From Megamerina dolium (lineage: Eukaryota; Arthropoda; Insecta; Diptera; Megamerinidae), in contig OY978525.1 of the NCBI GenBank assembly GCA_963854835.1, positions 83,784,333 to 83,848,332 of the forward strand: 64,000 nt of DNA, written 5' to 3'. The notes beneath the pieces are model-generated. The model ran no database searches. It was not told the DNA's origin and worked only from the letters and a program-made list of their open reading frames with translations. Positions 55,059 to 64,000 of this stretch are shown here, one piece after another; position 1 is the first letter of the stretch; every line of letters starts with the position of its first letter. Both the position numbers and the translations under genes were made by a program.

Positions 55059-57364
55059 ATAAATCGCATTTTTTCCAAAAAATATATTTTTTATTCAAAA
55101 TGTCGCTGACTTATCTAACCGTCTTCGAACTTACACTTGTGCATACGCCGATTTGTTTTGTGTTTTAATCCAATAAGAAAGCATAAATAATGCGTGGAGT
55201 AAGCTGATATATAATTTTAGCAATGAATTCAAAACAATTAATTTTACAAATGATATATTACACGACATGAGGCCTTCGCGATATTTCGTGTTTTGTTATT
55301 GAATCTTATCATTCTTTAATTTCAATAAAGGACAGAATATTCCCACTTATTACTCTTTTTTTTGTGCTGAACATGCGAGAAGAAAGAACGAGCATTCCCA
55401 TTGTTTCGATCCTTTCTTCACTAATAAATGAAGACGCAAAAGTAACAAAAAAACATTCGAATTACTGAAATTAAATAATACGCTTTTATGTAATCTAAAA
55501 AATTATCAGAACCTTAGTTCCGTACAGCATAAATTTCCAATACAATATTGAAAATATTCAGGGTTGTCGTGAAAACCAAGTCGGTTTGGCGTATTTTCGC
55601 TCTTGCTAACTAATTCTGATTTCATTTAGTGGTATAAAATCGTATTGGTTTACCTCTCTTCGCATGTAAATAAAACCTGTGTGATGTGCAAATTTTATTT
55701 ATCTTTATTGATCAATTTTGTTAGATTCGATTGTTATTTTTTATTTAATATTAAATTAAATGCAATAAATAACCATAAAATGTCAAAATTTTTCATTATT
55801 TACGTTATCCTGATCCAGAAAAATGTTTTTCCCCAGTGCTTTCTATTAAAAAATAGTAAAAAGTAGGTAGTTAAAATTGACGATATTGACTACTTTGATG
55901 AAGTTGATGGCATTCATTTTATCCTTTCTTTCATCACCTTTGCGACTAGACCAATTGCAGTGCCGTCACATCTTCCAACGAGTGCGTTATACTACATATG
56001 CGGATAATCGTTACTTCAGTGCCTGTCAGTTGGTGTTTGGAAAAGGGACCTCCATAAGTTGCATTGGATTCGGTTTAATTACGTGCAAACTTTCTTTTGG
56101 TTTTGCTATACTCGTTCTATATTTATACATAAAAAACGTTACAATGTACCATTTAATCATTTAAATCCTCCTGTGGTGGTCCTGCACTGTTAAGCGACTC
56201 AGCTAAAGTTATTTACATCTAGTTTATCCCGCTTGGTAATGCCCTTGGCAAAGGCAGGATATTTATCATGAATTCATCTTCGCATTTTGCGTAGCATTTT
56301 TGTTTTCCTCTTGTTATAGGCCATATTGTAAATTAATTTATGTATATATGATATAACAATAATAACAAAAGTTTATTTGCATTTCAAGAAAATATCAAGG
56401 AGCAAGAAAAAAACGCGCACAAATGAAATCTGTCAACAGTTAACTGACACTAATTCCGATTCGAACATAAAACCAATAATAGATGTGTTTGTTTAGAGAA
56501 CATGCTACAAATTCGTATAAATTATAATTTTTTGTCAAATGTTGTTTCTTTACACCAAAAAACTTGCAACGAGACAAAAAATGAGAGCGTAAAATGCCAG
56601 TTCGCCGTGAGAAAACTTAGAAGCTTTACCAGGATTAATTTTGACTTGTAAGAATTTGCAAGCAAATAAAACATATGATTGAAAACCATATGACAAAAAA
56701 ATATTTTTGCAGTGTGCATAAATTCCAGAGCCTGCCACTTGCTGCATCATACGTTTTCTGTAGTCCAAATCTGTAAAGTTGATTAAAAAAATATTTAGGA
56801 AATGATAACGACTTCTTATTTTGGTTGTGCCTATCAGTTTCAATTTTTCGAAATGTTCCTGGAGAATATTTTACACCAAGTCTTCTTGCCATTTCGCTGA
56901 TGGTATTTTTTCTAAAAAATTTATATTCACAATCAGCTGTTTTATTAACTTGCAAATTTTTGCAAATTGCTGTTTGTTTTCATTTCTGGATATTTTTCTG
57001 TTTGAGAGCGAATGATTCTTTGCTCTCTGAAATTTCGTTGCTGGACGGAACTCATGACACTAAAGCAAATTTTTTGTCGTTTTTTAAACCAATGCCAACA
57101 ACTATTGGATTCCATTACAGCCCTGATTACTTCCTGAACGAATTTCGCAGATGTTGATGAGTTAGTGTAAGATATTTGCAATCGTTGCTTCTGATTAATT
57201 ATCAAACTCTTTCGAAATAATACTTTTCCAAAGGATTCCTGTTGTTTTTTATTTATTATATTAAAGCATTTTACAACACTTTCGCAAGCTTTTTGCAAGA
57301 CTTTTGTATGTAAGCTTAATGTAAGTATGGTTTGTTGGATATTTTAACGAAATTCTAGCGATTT
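55059..57364. other. Unannotated 2.3-kb region with unrecognised open frames
   Basis: Contains an open frame at 55877-56164 (plus). It has a cysteine-containing segment FQRVRYTTYADNRYFSACQL and a hydrophobic C-terminus (GFAILVLYLYIKN). I cannot match it to a family. Overlapping minus frames at 56522-57298 also lack known motifs. It may be host intron, or decayed elements. Confidence 0.5.
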
Positions 57365-58020
57365 CGAGTTAATAGTATGCCATTTATGTACGAAAAATAA
57401 TCACCCATATGTCTACCACGGCTTCAATTATTTCGATGTCTCGTTCCAATATAAGTGGATCAATTACCTCAATTTCAGCTTGATTCTGTTTTTAAGATCT
57501 TAAATTATTTCTGGATTGTTGGCGTATATTTAACCTCCCAAATAGCCTCACAAAAAGAACCCAAATGTGTTAGATCACAGCTTCTCGATGGTCATAAAAC
57601 TTTGGAATTCCTTGAAATTATGCAATCGTTGAATTTGGTTACCAAAAGTGAATTGTATCGCGGCTGCTGTGGCATGTCGCTCCCTCATTTTGGAACCACA
57701 TATCATTATCATCCATTCAATTTATTCAATTTTAACCGGCGAGCATGTCACGATAGCATTCATCATTCACCGTAACATTGTGAACGATGCCTGTTTGATA
57801 TGTTTGGTTCATTACGAGCACTTTCACTTATAGCTGCCACTGTATCACGAGTACGAACTGGGCGAACATGTTCACGGTTCCTTCCACTGAATCAGCTCCT
57901 TCAAAACGAGTAATAATTTTGCCAATTGCATGCTCGGTAGGACGATTATGACAACCAACACTTTTCGTAATCAATATGGACGATTAAAATGCGTTGTTGT
58001 GTTTTTAATGACTCCATGAC
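57365..58020 (-). pseudogene. Tc1/mariner-like transposase remnant, internally deleted
   Basis: Minus-strand order: MESLKTQQRILIVHIDYEKC (58016, helix-turn-helix), after a shift NRPTEHAIGKIITRFEGADS, VRTRDTVAAISESARN-like sequence, then a deletion into TVNDECYRDML (about 57760). The second-aspartate block reads IMICGSKMRERHATAAA in one frame and MWFQNEGATCHSS-like in the other; the aspartate is replaced by glutamate (NEGA, expected QDGA). RSCDLT, YANNPEIIQDLK-like and IEVIDPLILERDIEIIEAVV follow, to about 57415. The design matches the element at 2630-3540: both lost the first-aspartate region. Confidence 0.72.
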
Positions 58021-58482
58021 TATAAATGGCATAGCTTTGACTTTTCACATATCGAACGAATTTTAACATCGTACAGCATTTAGTACTTAAAATCATTGAT
58101 TGAAAAAAGGACCAACACATGGTCCACTCGATAGTACAAGTAAATGTGAGTATATACTCTTCTATTTAGTACGCATTGACTTTTTCTAACATACACAAGA
58201 TAATGCGTGTTTTTAATTTTTTATGTTCTCACTGCAAAGGATTTTATATTTGTGATTATTTGACACTTAACTAATGCAAACAATTATAATTGCTACTTGT
58301 CTAGAAGTTTATATTCAAAGTAGCATTAATTCGCAGTTTGATTTGATGAATTTATGTCAGTTATTTCTGTTTTAATTTCAGCTTCACTTGGTGTTAATGA
58401 CGGCGGAATATTAAGAGTCTGGAATATACCAAAGGAGCACATTTGGAATATTATAAAAATCAATGAGCATACGCACACTTAC
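58021..58482. other. Unannotated; probable intron downstream of the exon
   Basis: No gene recognised. If 58483-58637 is a real minus-strand exon, this stretch is the start of its downstream intron. Confidence 0.5.
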
Positions 58483-58637
58483 CTTGCCCGGACATGCTGC
58501 TTCGTATTGATGTTTCAAGCTTTCAAGTTCGTAAACACAAGTGGATAGTGCTGTACGAAGTTCACAAAGCAAAACCATATCAGAACGCAATTCGTTAAAA
58601 GCGTTACAAATATCTTCAGTAGGTGGAGGTGATGGAT
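58483..58637 (-). CDS. Host-like internal exon, 51 codons, unidentified gene
   Basis: On the minus strand a T-rich tract ends in TTATTCTAG (acceptor, AG at 58638-58639). A 155-bp open segment follows, and then AAG with GTAAGT (donor from 58482 down to 58477). The encoded peptide starts PSPPPTEDICNAFNELRSDM, continues VLLCELRTALSTCVYELESL and ends KHQYEAACPGK. It is stop-free, helical with a coiled-coil-like centre and two cysteines, and has balanced codon use unlike the surrounding debris. It enters in phase 2 and leaves in phase 0. I do not recognise the gene. No partner exon was found within the window. Confidence 0.6.
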
Positions 58638-59888
58638 CTAGAATAACAAGTAAAATCGCAAATATGAAAATAAACAGAAAAATTAGCACACCCTTAAGGA
58701 GAGAATCTCTCTAGGGATACCTCAATATCCAAAGATAATTAACCACCAACCTCGACGAAACAGACAGGCCGGACAGTAGGACACAAACGGAAGGAAACTC
58801 GCGACCATGTGGGCTCACTAAGAGAACATCCCACTTCGCTTGAGGGGTACTGAACGGGTTTCCGGTGAAACTCTCACTGGGCTAGGAAACCGACAGGAAC
58901 TAACTGGTATCTGCGCTATGTTAACAAATGCTTAAAGCCGGAGGACGTATTCAAGATGATACGGGATCGGGCTCCCAACAAAACTCCTGATGTGAGGTAA
59001 AAGGGCACAGATACGATAGCCCACCAGACAGCATAACGAGACTGGACAGTAGAACAGTCGGGACTGCTAAAACTGAGGGTCATCCAAAATAAACACTTTC
59101 ATAATCACTTGAAAAACCTGAAAACCTGACCTGAAAAATGGAAAGCTGCTAGTAATAGGAGTGGACGATAAATAATTGGCTGCAATCAAATCCGCAATTG
59201 AATGTTTAACTACATCTTGGATTGCATCCCATTTTATTTGCATAAGGAGAAGGCAAATAAATTGATTAATTAATTGAATATGTGTTTGCATCTGTGGAAT
59301 ATTTTCAATAAATAATTAAAGAAATGATGAAGAAATAATTGTGTTGCAGAGCGATATGATAAAACAGTTTCGGCTCAAAAAAACAGAGAAGTTAAAAACG
59401 TGTGATCAGAAAGATGGACGTGCATGACTTTTCTTTTACTCTTATGTGGGAGAACATAAGAGTAAAAGAAATATACGATGTATATAAAAATAATGTTACG
59501 AAACTTACAATAAATTTGTAAATTCAAGCAGCTATCACAGAAAATATTAAGTGATGCCGGCCAAAATCCAAATGCCCGAGTTAACTAACTCAGTTTCAGA
59601 TATCTATTTTGCACCACAATTATAACACACTTAACTCTGAATTTATAAATTTAACCTTTTATATTCTGCAAGTAGGCTTAAATCTGAGTAAAGAGATGAT
59701 TCGCATATTCTCCATGTCAAAGACTGAAGAGGCTGTGCGAACAGCGTATGTACTAGATCTGAGTCAGCAATAGGAGTATTGCCAATACTAGGATTGATTA
59801 AATCAACCTTCACTATGCGAAAGCTGCTACACAGGTAATATCGGATAACAATCGGATAGTACGGCCTTCACATACTATACATACTATA
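58638..59888. other. Unannotated region with GC-richer patch and perfect hairpin
   Basis: From about 58690 to 59080 base composition shifts to more GC, and a plus-strand frame reads YVNKCLKPEDVFKMIRDRAP (about 58917-58978). It suggests an unrecognised coding or retroelement remnant. A perfect 18-bp hairpin is at 59430-59471. Confidence 0.5.
59430..59471. repeat. Perfect 18-bp hairpin
   Basis: TTTCTTTTACTCTTATGT (59430-59447) and its exact complement (59454-59471) with a 6-nt loop GGGAGA. The longest short-loop perfect stem noticed in the window. Confidence 0.92.
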
Positions 59889-61697
59889 CTTACTTATGTG
59901 GCCATTACAACCGAAAATCGATTTAGGCCGAACTTGGCCAGCTCTTTCCTTCGCTAATTGGTGTCAGTTAGAAGTTCCAAGCGCTGACAAGTTCTCCAGT
60001 ACTTGATCGTTCCTCCGGAGATTGGATCTTCCTCTTCTGCGTCGTCCACCAGCGGGTTCCGAACATAACACCTTCTCAGCCGGAGTGTGTTCTTCCATTC
60101 GCTCGACATGACCTAGCCAGCGTAGCCGATGAATTTTAATGCGCTTTACTATGTCGGTGTCGGAATACAGCTCATATAGCTCATGGTTTTACCTTATTCG
60201 ATACTCGCCAGCAACGCAAATAGGTCCAAAGATCGTGCGTAGGACTTTTCTCTCAAAAACTCGGAGCATTCTCTCATCTGAGTTAGGAATTGTCCAAGCT
60301 TCGGCGACATATGTAAGGACAGGTATGATGAGACACTTGTAGTGTGGTTTTCGTTACTCGAGAGGACCCGACTTCTCAATTGCTTACTTAGCCCAAAATA
60401 GCATCGCTAACAGCAAGACACTTTTGTTGAACATAGTGACATTATGTCGTAGATCAGCAGCTCCATAATAAGATTGAAGAAGTCGCACGATAACGAATCA
60501 CCTTGTCTGAAACCCTGTTCAGTATTAAACGGCGGGGAGAGGTCCTTCCCAATTTTCACTGCACAACGGAGGTTACACAGTGTCATTCTGCAAAGACGAA
60601 TGAGCTTCCCAGGAATACCGAACTCAGACATCGTTGTGTATAGGAAATCCCTTACCAGACTGTCGAAAGCAGCTTTATAATTAACAAATAGATGGTGTGT
60701 GTCTTCTGGTCAATGGTGGATTTACCAGGTCTGAAGCCGCACTGATAAGGTGCAAACAGGTTGTTAAGCATAGGCTTCAATCTTTTACACAGCTCTATAG
60801 AACCTTGTATGCGATGCTAAGAAGACTTATTCCACGCTAGTTGACGCAAGGTATGGGGTCTCCTTTCTAATGTATGGGACAGAGAACACTGAGTCTACAA
60901 TCATAGGGCATTCTTTCATCTGACCATATTCTGCTTATGAGCTGGTGCAAGCTGCTAAGCAGTACATCGCCTCCGGTCGTAAACAACTCGGCAGGCATGC
61001 CTTCAGCACCTGTAGCTTTGTTGTTTTTCACCCTAGAAATGCCCTATCTGACCTCGTCATGGTCGGGTGGTGGAACATCTATACCGTCATCCGCGATTGT
61101 GGAATTCGGGAGATCTCCTCCACTGGCGGGATTGTACCCTCTATACGCTCAGTACATTCTGGACATCAGTAACCAGATTCCATTGTTATCACTACAGGAA
61201 GAGGCTCCGGGGTTTAAACCGCCATTCAGGCGCCTGACCTACTCAAAGAATTTTCGAGTCTCATTCCTATCTCTACACATCTCGATCTCCTTACACTCGC
61301 GTCTTTCTAGCTCTCTCTTTATACGCCTGAAAAGACGTCTCTCCGCTCTGATCTTTTTTCCGTACCGCTCCTTAACAGCTCGTGTGGCACCTGGAGGCAG
61401 GGTTTTTCTGTAGGCGGAGTCTTTCTCTGCGGTAGCGTCTCGACACTCCTGATCATACCACTCATTCCTCAGAAGCCGGTGGAAACCGATTACCTTCTCA
61501 GCAGCAGTAGTCATGGAGTGAGATATGTGTGTCCTCTGTGCGCATGTATCATCAAGAGGGGGAGTGTTCTGCAGAAGCAGATCCGATAATAGAGTGGTAA
61601 AAGCATAAGTTGCAATCAACAGAGACAGCAACAGTTGATTGCAACTTATTGACGTCAAGCTATCTCTGTGTGGGACTTCGTTTGTTCTTTGCGACAC
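59889..61697 (-). mobile_element. RTE-like LINE copy C, degraded
   Basis: Minus-strand order: linker (LLSDLLLQNTPPLDDTCAQR, YDQECRDATAEKDSAYRK, RRLFRRIKRELERRECKEIE, RNETRKFFE; 61640-61240), then the fingers with several indels, SEFGIPGKLIRLCRMTLCNL (60628 down), GFRQGDSLSCDFFNLIMELL, and the thumb to the (ACTT)n 3' end at 59889. About 300 bp, including the YADD region, are deleted near 60410. A 13-bp deletion after ATGGAG is shared with copy D. Only this copy preserves the linker missing from copy B. Confidence 0.87.
61605..61649. repeat. Perfect 16-bp hairpin at the 5' side of RTE-like copy C
   Basis: ATAAGTTGCAATCAAC (61605-61620) and its exact complement (61634-61649) with a 13-nt loop. 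One arm is RTE-like linker coding sequence; the other looks like an inverted copy of it. Confidence 0.9.
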
Positions 61698-61943
61698 ATA
61701 AACGTATTAGCACCTTAGCTGCAACAATACTTATACAATTAACAGCTTCTAACAAAAACTAACTGCCTAAAAACTAAAACTAATATCGAAGCATTTAGTG
61801 GATTCAATTAGTTTTCAAGCCATAAGAAGAAATGTGATAATCAACATATGCATCGTTGTTATTAAAATCGTGTTTGCCTTGGTAGGATTTCTTTGTCGTT
61901 TTTGATGCTGAGAAATTCAAGTTCAAATTTTAATTTCATTTTC

Positions 61944-61988
61944 CTTCTACGCGTTTCGACATTTTTCATGTCATCCTCAGCAGGTCTG
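61944..61988 (-). ncRNA. Hammerhead-ribozyme-like motif of the Penelope-like element
   Basis: The minus strand reads CTGAGGA, then a stem GACAT with loop GAAAA and ATGTC, then GAAACGCGTA. This matches the CUGANGA - helix II - GAAA core order, with one extra T before helix II, and a short palindromic ACGCGT that could form helix III in a dimer. Penelope-like elements are known to carry hammerhead motifs in their terminal repeats. Helix I pairing is poor, so activity is doubtful. Confidence 0.45.
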
Positions 61989-62109
61989 TTTTATTAATAT
62001 ATACATAAATATAATTACATTACAAATCAAAACAAAAAATATGTGCTAATAACTACCTTCACAATGCTTATTACAATTGCACTATTTTATGATTTTGTTT
62101 ATTTCTCTT

Positions 62110-62690
62110 CTACTTTTTGTAGCTGATTGCTGCCGTGTAAATTTTTTTAATATTGTCTATGTCCTTTTTGTGGTTCATCGCTATTTTCGTCTTCTGTTGT
62201 ATTCTGAATGTTTCAATTGTAATTCTGTTCCTTTGTATTCGTTCCATATCTAATATTTTCGCATTGTCGAAATCCGCTATGTGTTTGTTCGCTTGTAAGT
62301 GTTGTGCTAATGCTGTTGTAGTCTTGTTATTCTTAACGTCTGCATTATTCAATATTCTACCCGAGGATGTACTTTTAGTATACGAATTCAATTTAAGATC
62401 TTGATCTATTTTATGTAGTTTTACGTCGAGGTATGGATTTTTGTCATTTTGTGCTTGTTCCACAGTAAATTGTATTCGTTATTGTTGTTTGTTTAATGTG
62501 TTTAGTATGGAATGCAAACTTTGCCTCTTTACTATGGCTAATATGTCATCAACATATTTTGAAATATGTTTCATTTCAATTGAATTTTGTTGGAGTTCGT
62601 CAATTGTGTCATCTAATAGTTTGTCTAGAATTAAAATCGTTGCACATGCTTCTTGCAGGATCAAACATGAAACAATTATATTTACACAGT
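62110..62690 (-). pseudogene. Penelope-like RT and GIY-YIG region remnant
   Basis: The upstream frame (62664-62479) has CATILILDKLLDDTIDELQQ and KHISKYVDDILAIVKR with the catalytic YVDD (about 62560). After a stop it resumes as YLDVKLHKIDQDLKLNSYTK and STSSGRILNN (62430-62350). It then jumps by deletion to NNKTTTALAQHLQANKHIAD, the segment around the GIY-YIG endonuclease, and runs to YTAAISYKK with a stop at 62110. YVDD with SYTKSTSSGRI is distinctive for Penelope-like RTs. Confidence 0.82.
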
Positions 62691-62696
62691 ATTAAC

Positions 62697-63620
62697 TTTT
62701 ATCGGTTAAAGTATTTTGAGGGACGACCAGGTACATATAAATTCAGCTCATTAGTAGCTTTGTGACGAAGCAAACATTTAACATCACTCTTCTACTTTCA
62801 AGTGTTGGCAAGGCTAACAGTTTTAGATTATTTTCATAGAAGGGAAGATTAATTAAAGTATCCCAATTAAAGGAGCGTAAAGAAAATAATAGAAACTGCT
62901 TCTGGACAGATTCCAAATTGTCAATCTAACACCTATATTGGGGATTCCAAACAGTACAAGCATACTCCAGAATTGAATGAACCAGTGAGATATAAAGAAG
63001 TTTAGTTAGTTGACCACCTCGTAATGAAACCATGCTCTTCGCCTTATTAATACAAGATTAAAACGAAACATTAATAATGTATAGTAATATTAGCTTCCAA
63101 CAATTTAGGAATAGCATTAAGATTAGCTATGCCTCGATAATTTGAAATTTCTGATTTGGAACCACTCTAAAAAAAGTGAAACTAGGTATGATTCCTTCCA
63201 ACTAATAGGGAAATACCCAAGCTAAAGTGAAGCATTGGAAATATCGGTCAACGGTAAAAATACGAATTCAGCACAAGACCTAAGAATACAGCCAAGAATA
63301 TTGTCAGGTCCAGCTTAGTAAGACATTTTAAGTTTTAAGATGGCGCAGAACTTCATCATGAGTTATGTGGGGCATGCGTACTGAATTTATTGGTGTAATC
63401 GAAAAAAGGTACTAGCAGCTAGAAGCTCAAGTATTCAACAGAAATTTAAGTAAAGAAGTCCGAAAAGAGATCGGATATAGTAGGGTCATCACCAGACACA
63501 CGATTCTTCAATTTAATTGTTGGAGGAAAATCAGCGTTTGAACTACCAAATCGTTTGAAAGACCCGAAAGCACGATTTCTACGACTTGTTTAAATTCTGC
63601 AACTCTCTAGTAGACCAAAA
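62697..63620 (-). pseudogene. CR1-like LINE copy 2, RT remnant
   Basis: Minus-strand frames read GSFKRFGSSNADFPPTIKLK (about 63560), GDDPTISDLFSDFF, AGPDNILGCILRSCAEFVFL (about 63325) and PLTDISNASL with LGYFPISWKESYL (about 63250-63195). Then, after an internal deletion, DLESVQKQFLLFSLRSFNWD (about 62935) and LALPTLESRRVMLNVCFVTK to 62755. These are the same blocks as 19219-20420, and they include the roughly 245-bp segment missing from copy 1. The palm and YADD region is deleted. Confidence 0.8.
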
Positions 63621-63654
63621 TATGGATGCTCTTTTAGTGCAACCCAACTTTTAG

Positions 63655-63890
63655 TACAAGACGTACCTTCCCTATAGAGGGACCGGACATTATAGGTGAA
63701 TACCCGTGGTCCTTATTTCGTATGAGGGGTCATCAACAAAGGGATAGTCCTTATCCAAGGCACGGTATGATTTTCATTGGGTGAGAGTTTTTATGTGGTG
63801 GGTCCCAAGCCCAATGCACAACCTCAGGTTTTCGTCACTTACCTTAGCCAATAAGACGTTGCCCGGTGGTCGCCACGTGGAGAAAAACCG
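63655..63890 (-). mobile_element. RTE-like LINE 5' end fragment
   Basis: On the minus strand, GTTGTGCATTGGGCTTGGGA and the words GGACCCACCACATAAAAA match the 5' UTR of copy B. The coding start follows (FVDDP, then a region ending in the SLYREG-like sequence near 63665). Upstream 5' UTR extends to about 63890, farther than in copy B. It may be the displaced 5' end of copy C or a separate fragment. Confidence 0.75.
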
Positions 63891-64000
63891 GGAGAACGTG
63901 GAGAATTAAAAAATTGTGATGGCATCGTCATTACAGAGCGAAGTGGCTATCACATAGCGCGGAAAACAAACTACATGGCGTCCAGTGAGTTGACTTGCGA
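63891..64000. other. Window end, unassigned
   Basis: Possibly more of the RTE-like 5' region; nothing firm. Confidence 0.4.

Larger units (their letters stand above)
61860..62692 (-). mobile_element. Penelope-like retroelement, internally deleted
   Basis: Minus-strand coding sequence has a Penelope-type RT end and a GIY-YIG-type C-terminal region, followed by a 3' segment (61860-62090) carrying a hammerhead-like motif. Both edges are uncertain; the upper edge abuts a CR1-like copy at about 62697. Confidence 0.75.

Noticed and set aside
55877..56164. 95-codon frame as a host gene
   Set aside because: No recognisable family, no convincing splice context; kept only as a note in the unannotated region.

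Overview
This window is eukaryotic nuclear DNA, almost certainly from a fly (Diptera, Brachycera; a tephritid-like fruit fly would fit, but that is inference). It is AT-rich with long TA, CA and CAA microsatellites. It has no operons, ribosome binding sites, CRISPR arrays or rRNA. Nearly all recognisable coding sequence is decayed transposable elements of typical insect families. No intact host gene is visible. The best host-like pieces are one well-spliced internal exon on the minus strand (58483-58637) and a small coiled-coil gene fragment with an apparent intron (37955-38500).

Layout. 0-8 kb: a TTA-flanked MITE, a deleted Tc1/mariner-like element, a mariner remnant, SINE copies, and a MITE-like inverted-repeat unit split by a SINE and an RTE-like LINE with perfect target-site duplications (TSDs). 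8-13 kb: TA microsatellite, unannotated DNA, a LOA-type endonuclease fragment and a degraded RTE-like copy. 12.9-21.9 kb: a four-layer nest, in which a CR1-like LINE is interrupted by a LOA-type LINE and by a Jockey LINE, and the Jockey copy carries a 69-bp SINE tail. 22-28.6 kb: BEL/Pao gag-pol debris, a 1.3-kb imperfect palindrome, two mariners and an RTE-like tail. 29.4-37.7 kb: an R1-like LINE interrupted by a Ty3/gypsy fragment, a LOA-type LINE and an RTE-like LINE. 38.6-42.7 kb: a LOA-type LINE with TSDs and a SINE inside it. 43-46.2 kb: a deleted mariner splitting a TA array, a small inverted-repeat element, a SINE and a solo LTR. 46.6-54.7 kb: BEL gag debris, another LOA-type LINE, two antisense SINEs, a diverged tandem array and an RTE-like tail. 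54.8-64 kb: mariner-type remnants, the host-like exon, a third long RTE-like copy, a Penelope-like element with a hammerhead-like motif, a second CR1-like copy and an RTE-like 5' end.

How the parts relate. At least nine copies or fragments of one tRNA-derived SINE family of about 360 bp are present; several have clear TSDs. Six RTE-like copies share a 3' end made of AAGT repeats. TSDs allow relative dating of several insertions. A second recurring theme is short perfect hairpins. At least two of them, inside one RTE-like copy, are inverted insertions copied from adjacent sequence.

Limits. All family names come from recognising protein motifs by eye. Clade names for LINEs (RTE, LOA, CR1, R1) are best matches and not phylogenetic results. 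Element edges without TSDs are accurate to about 10-50 bp.
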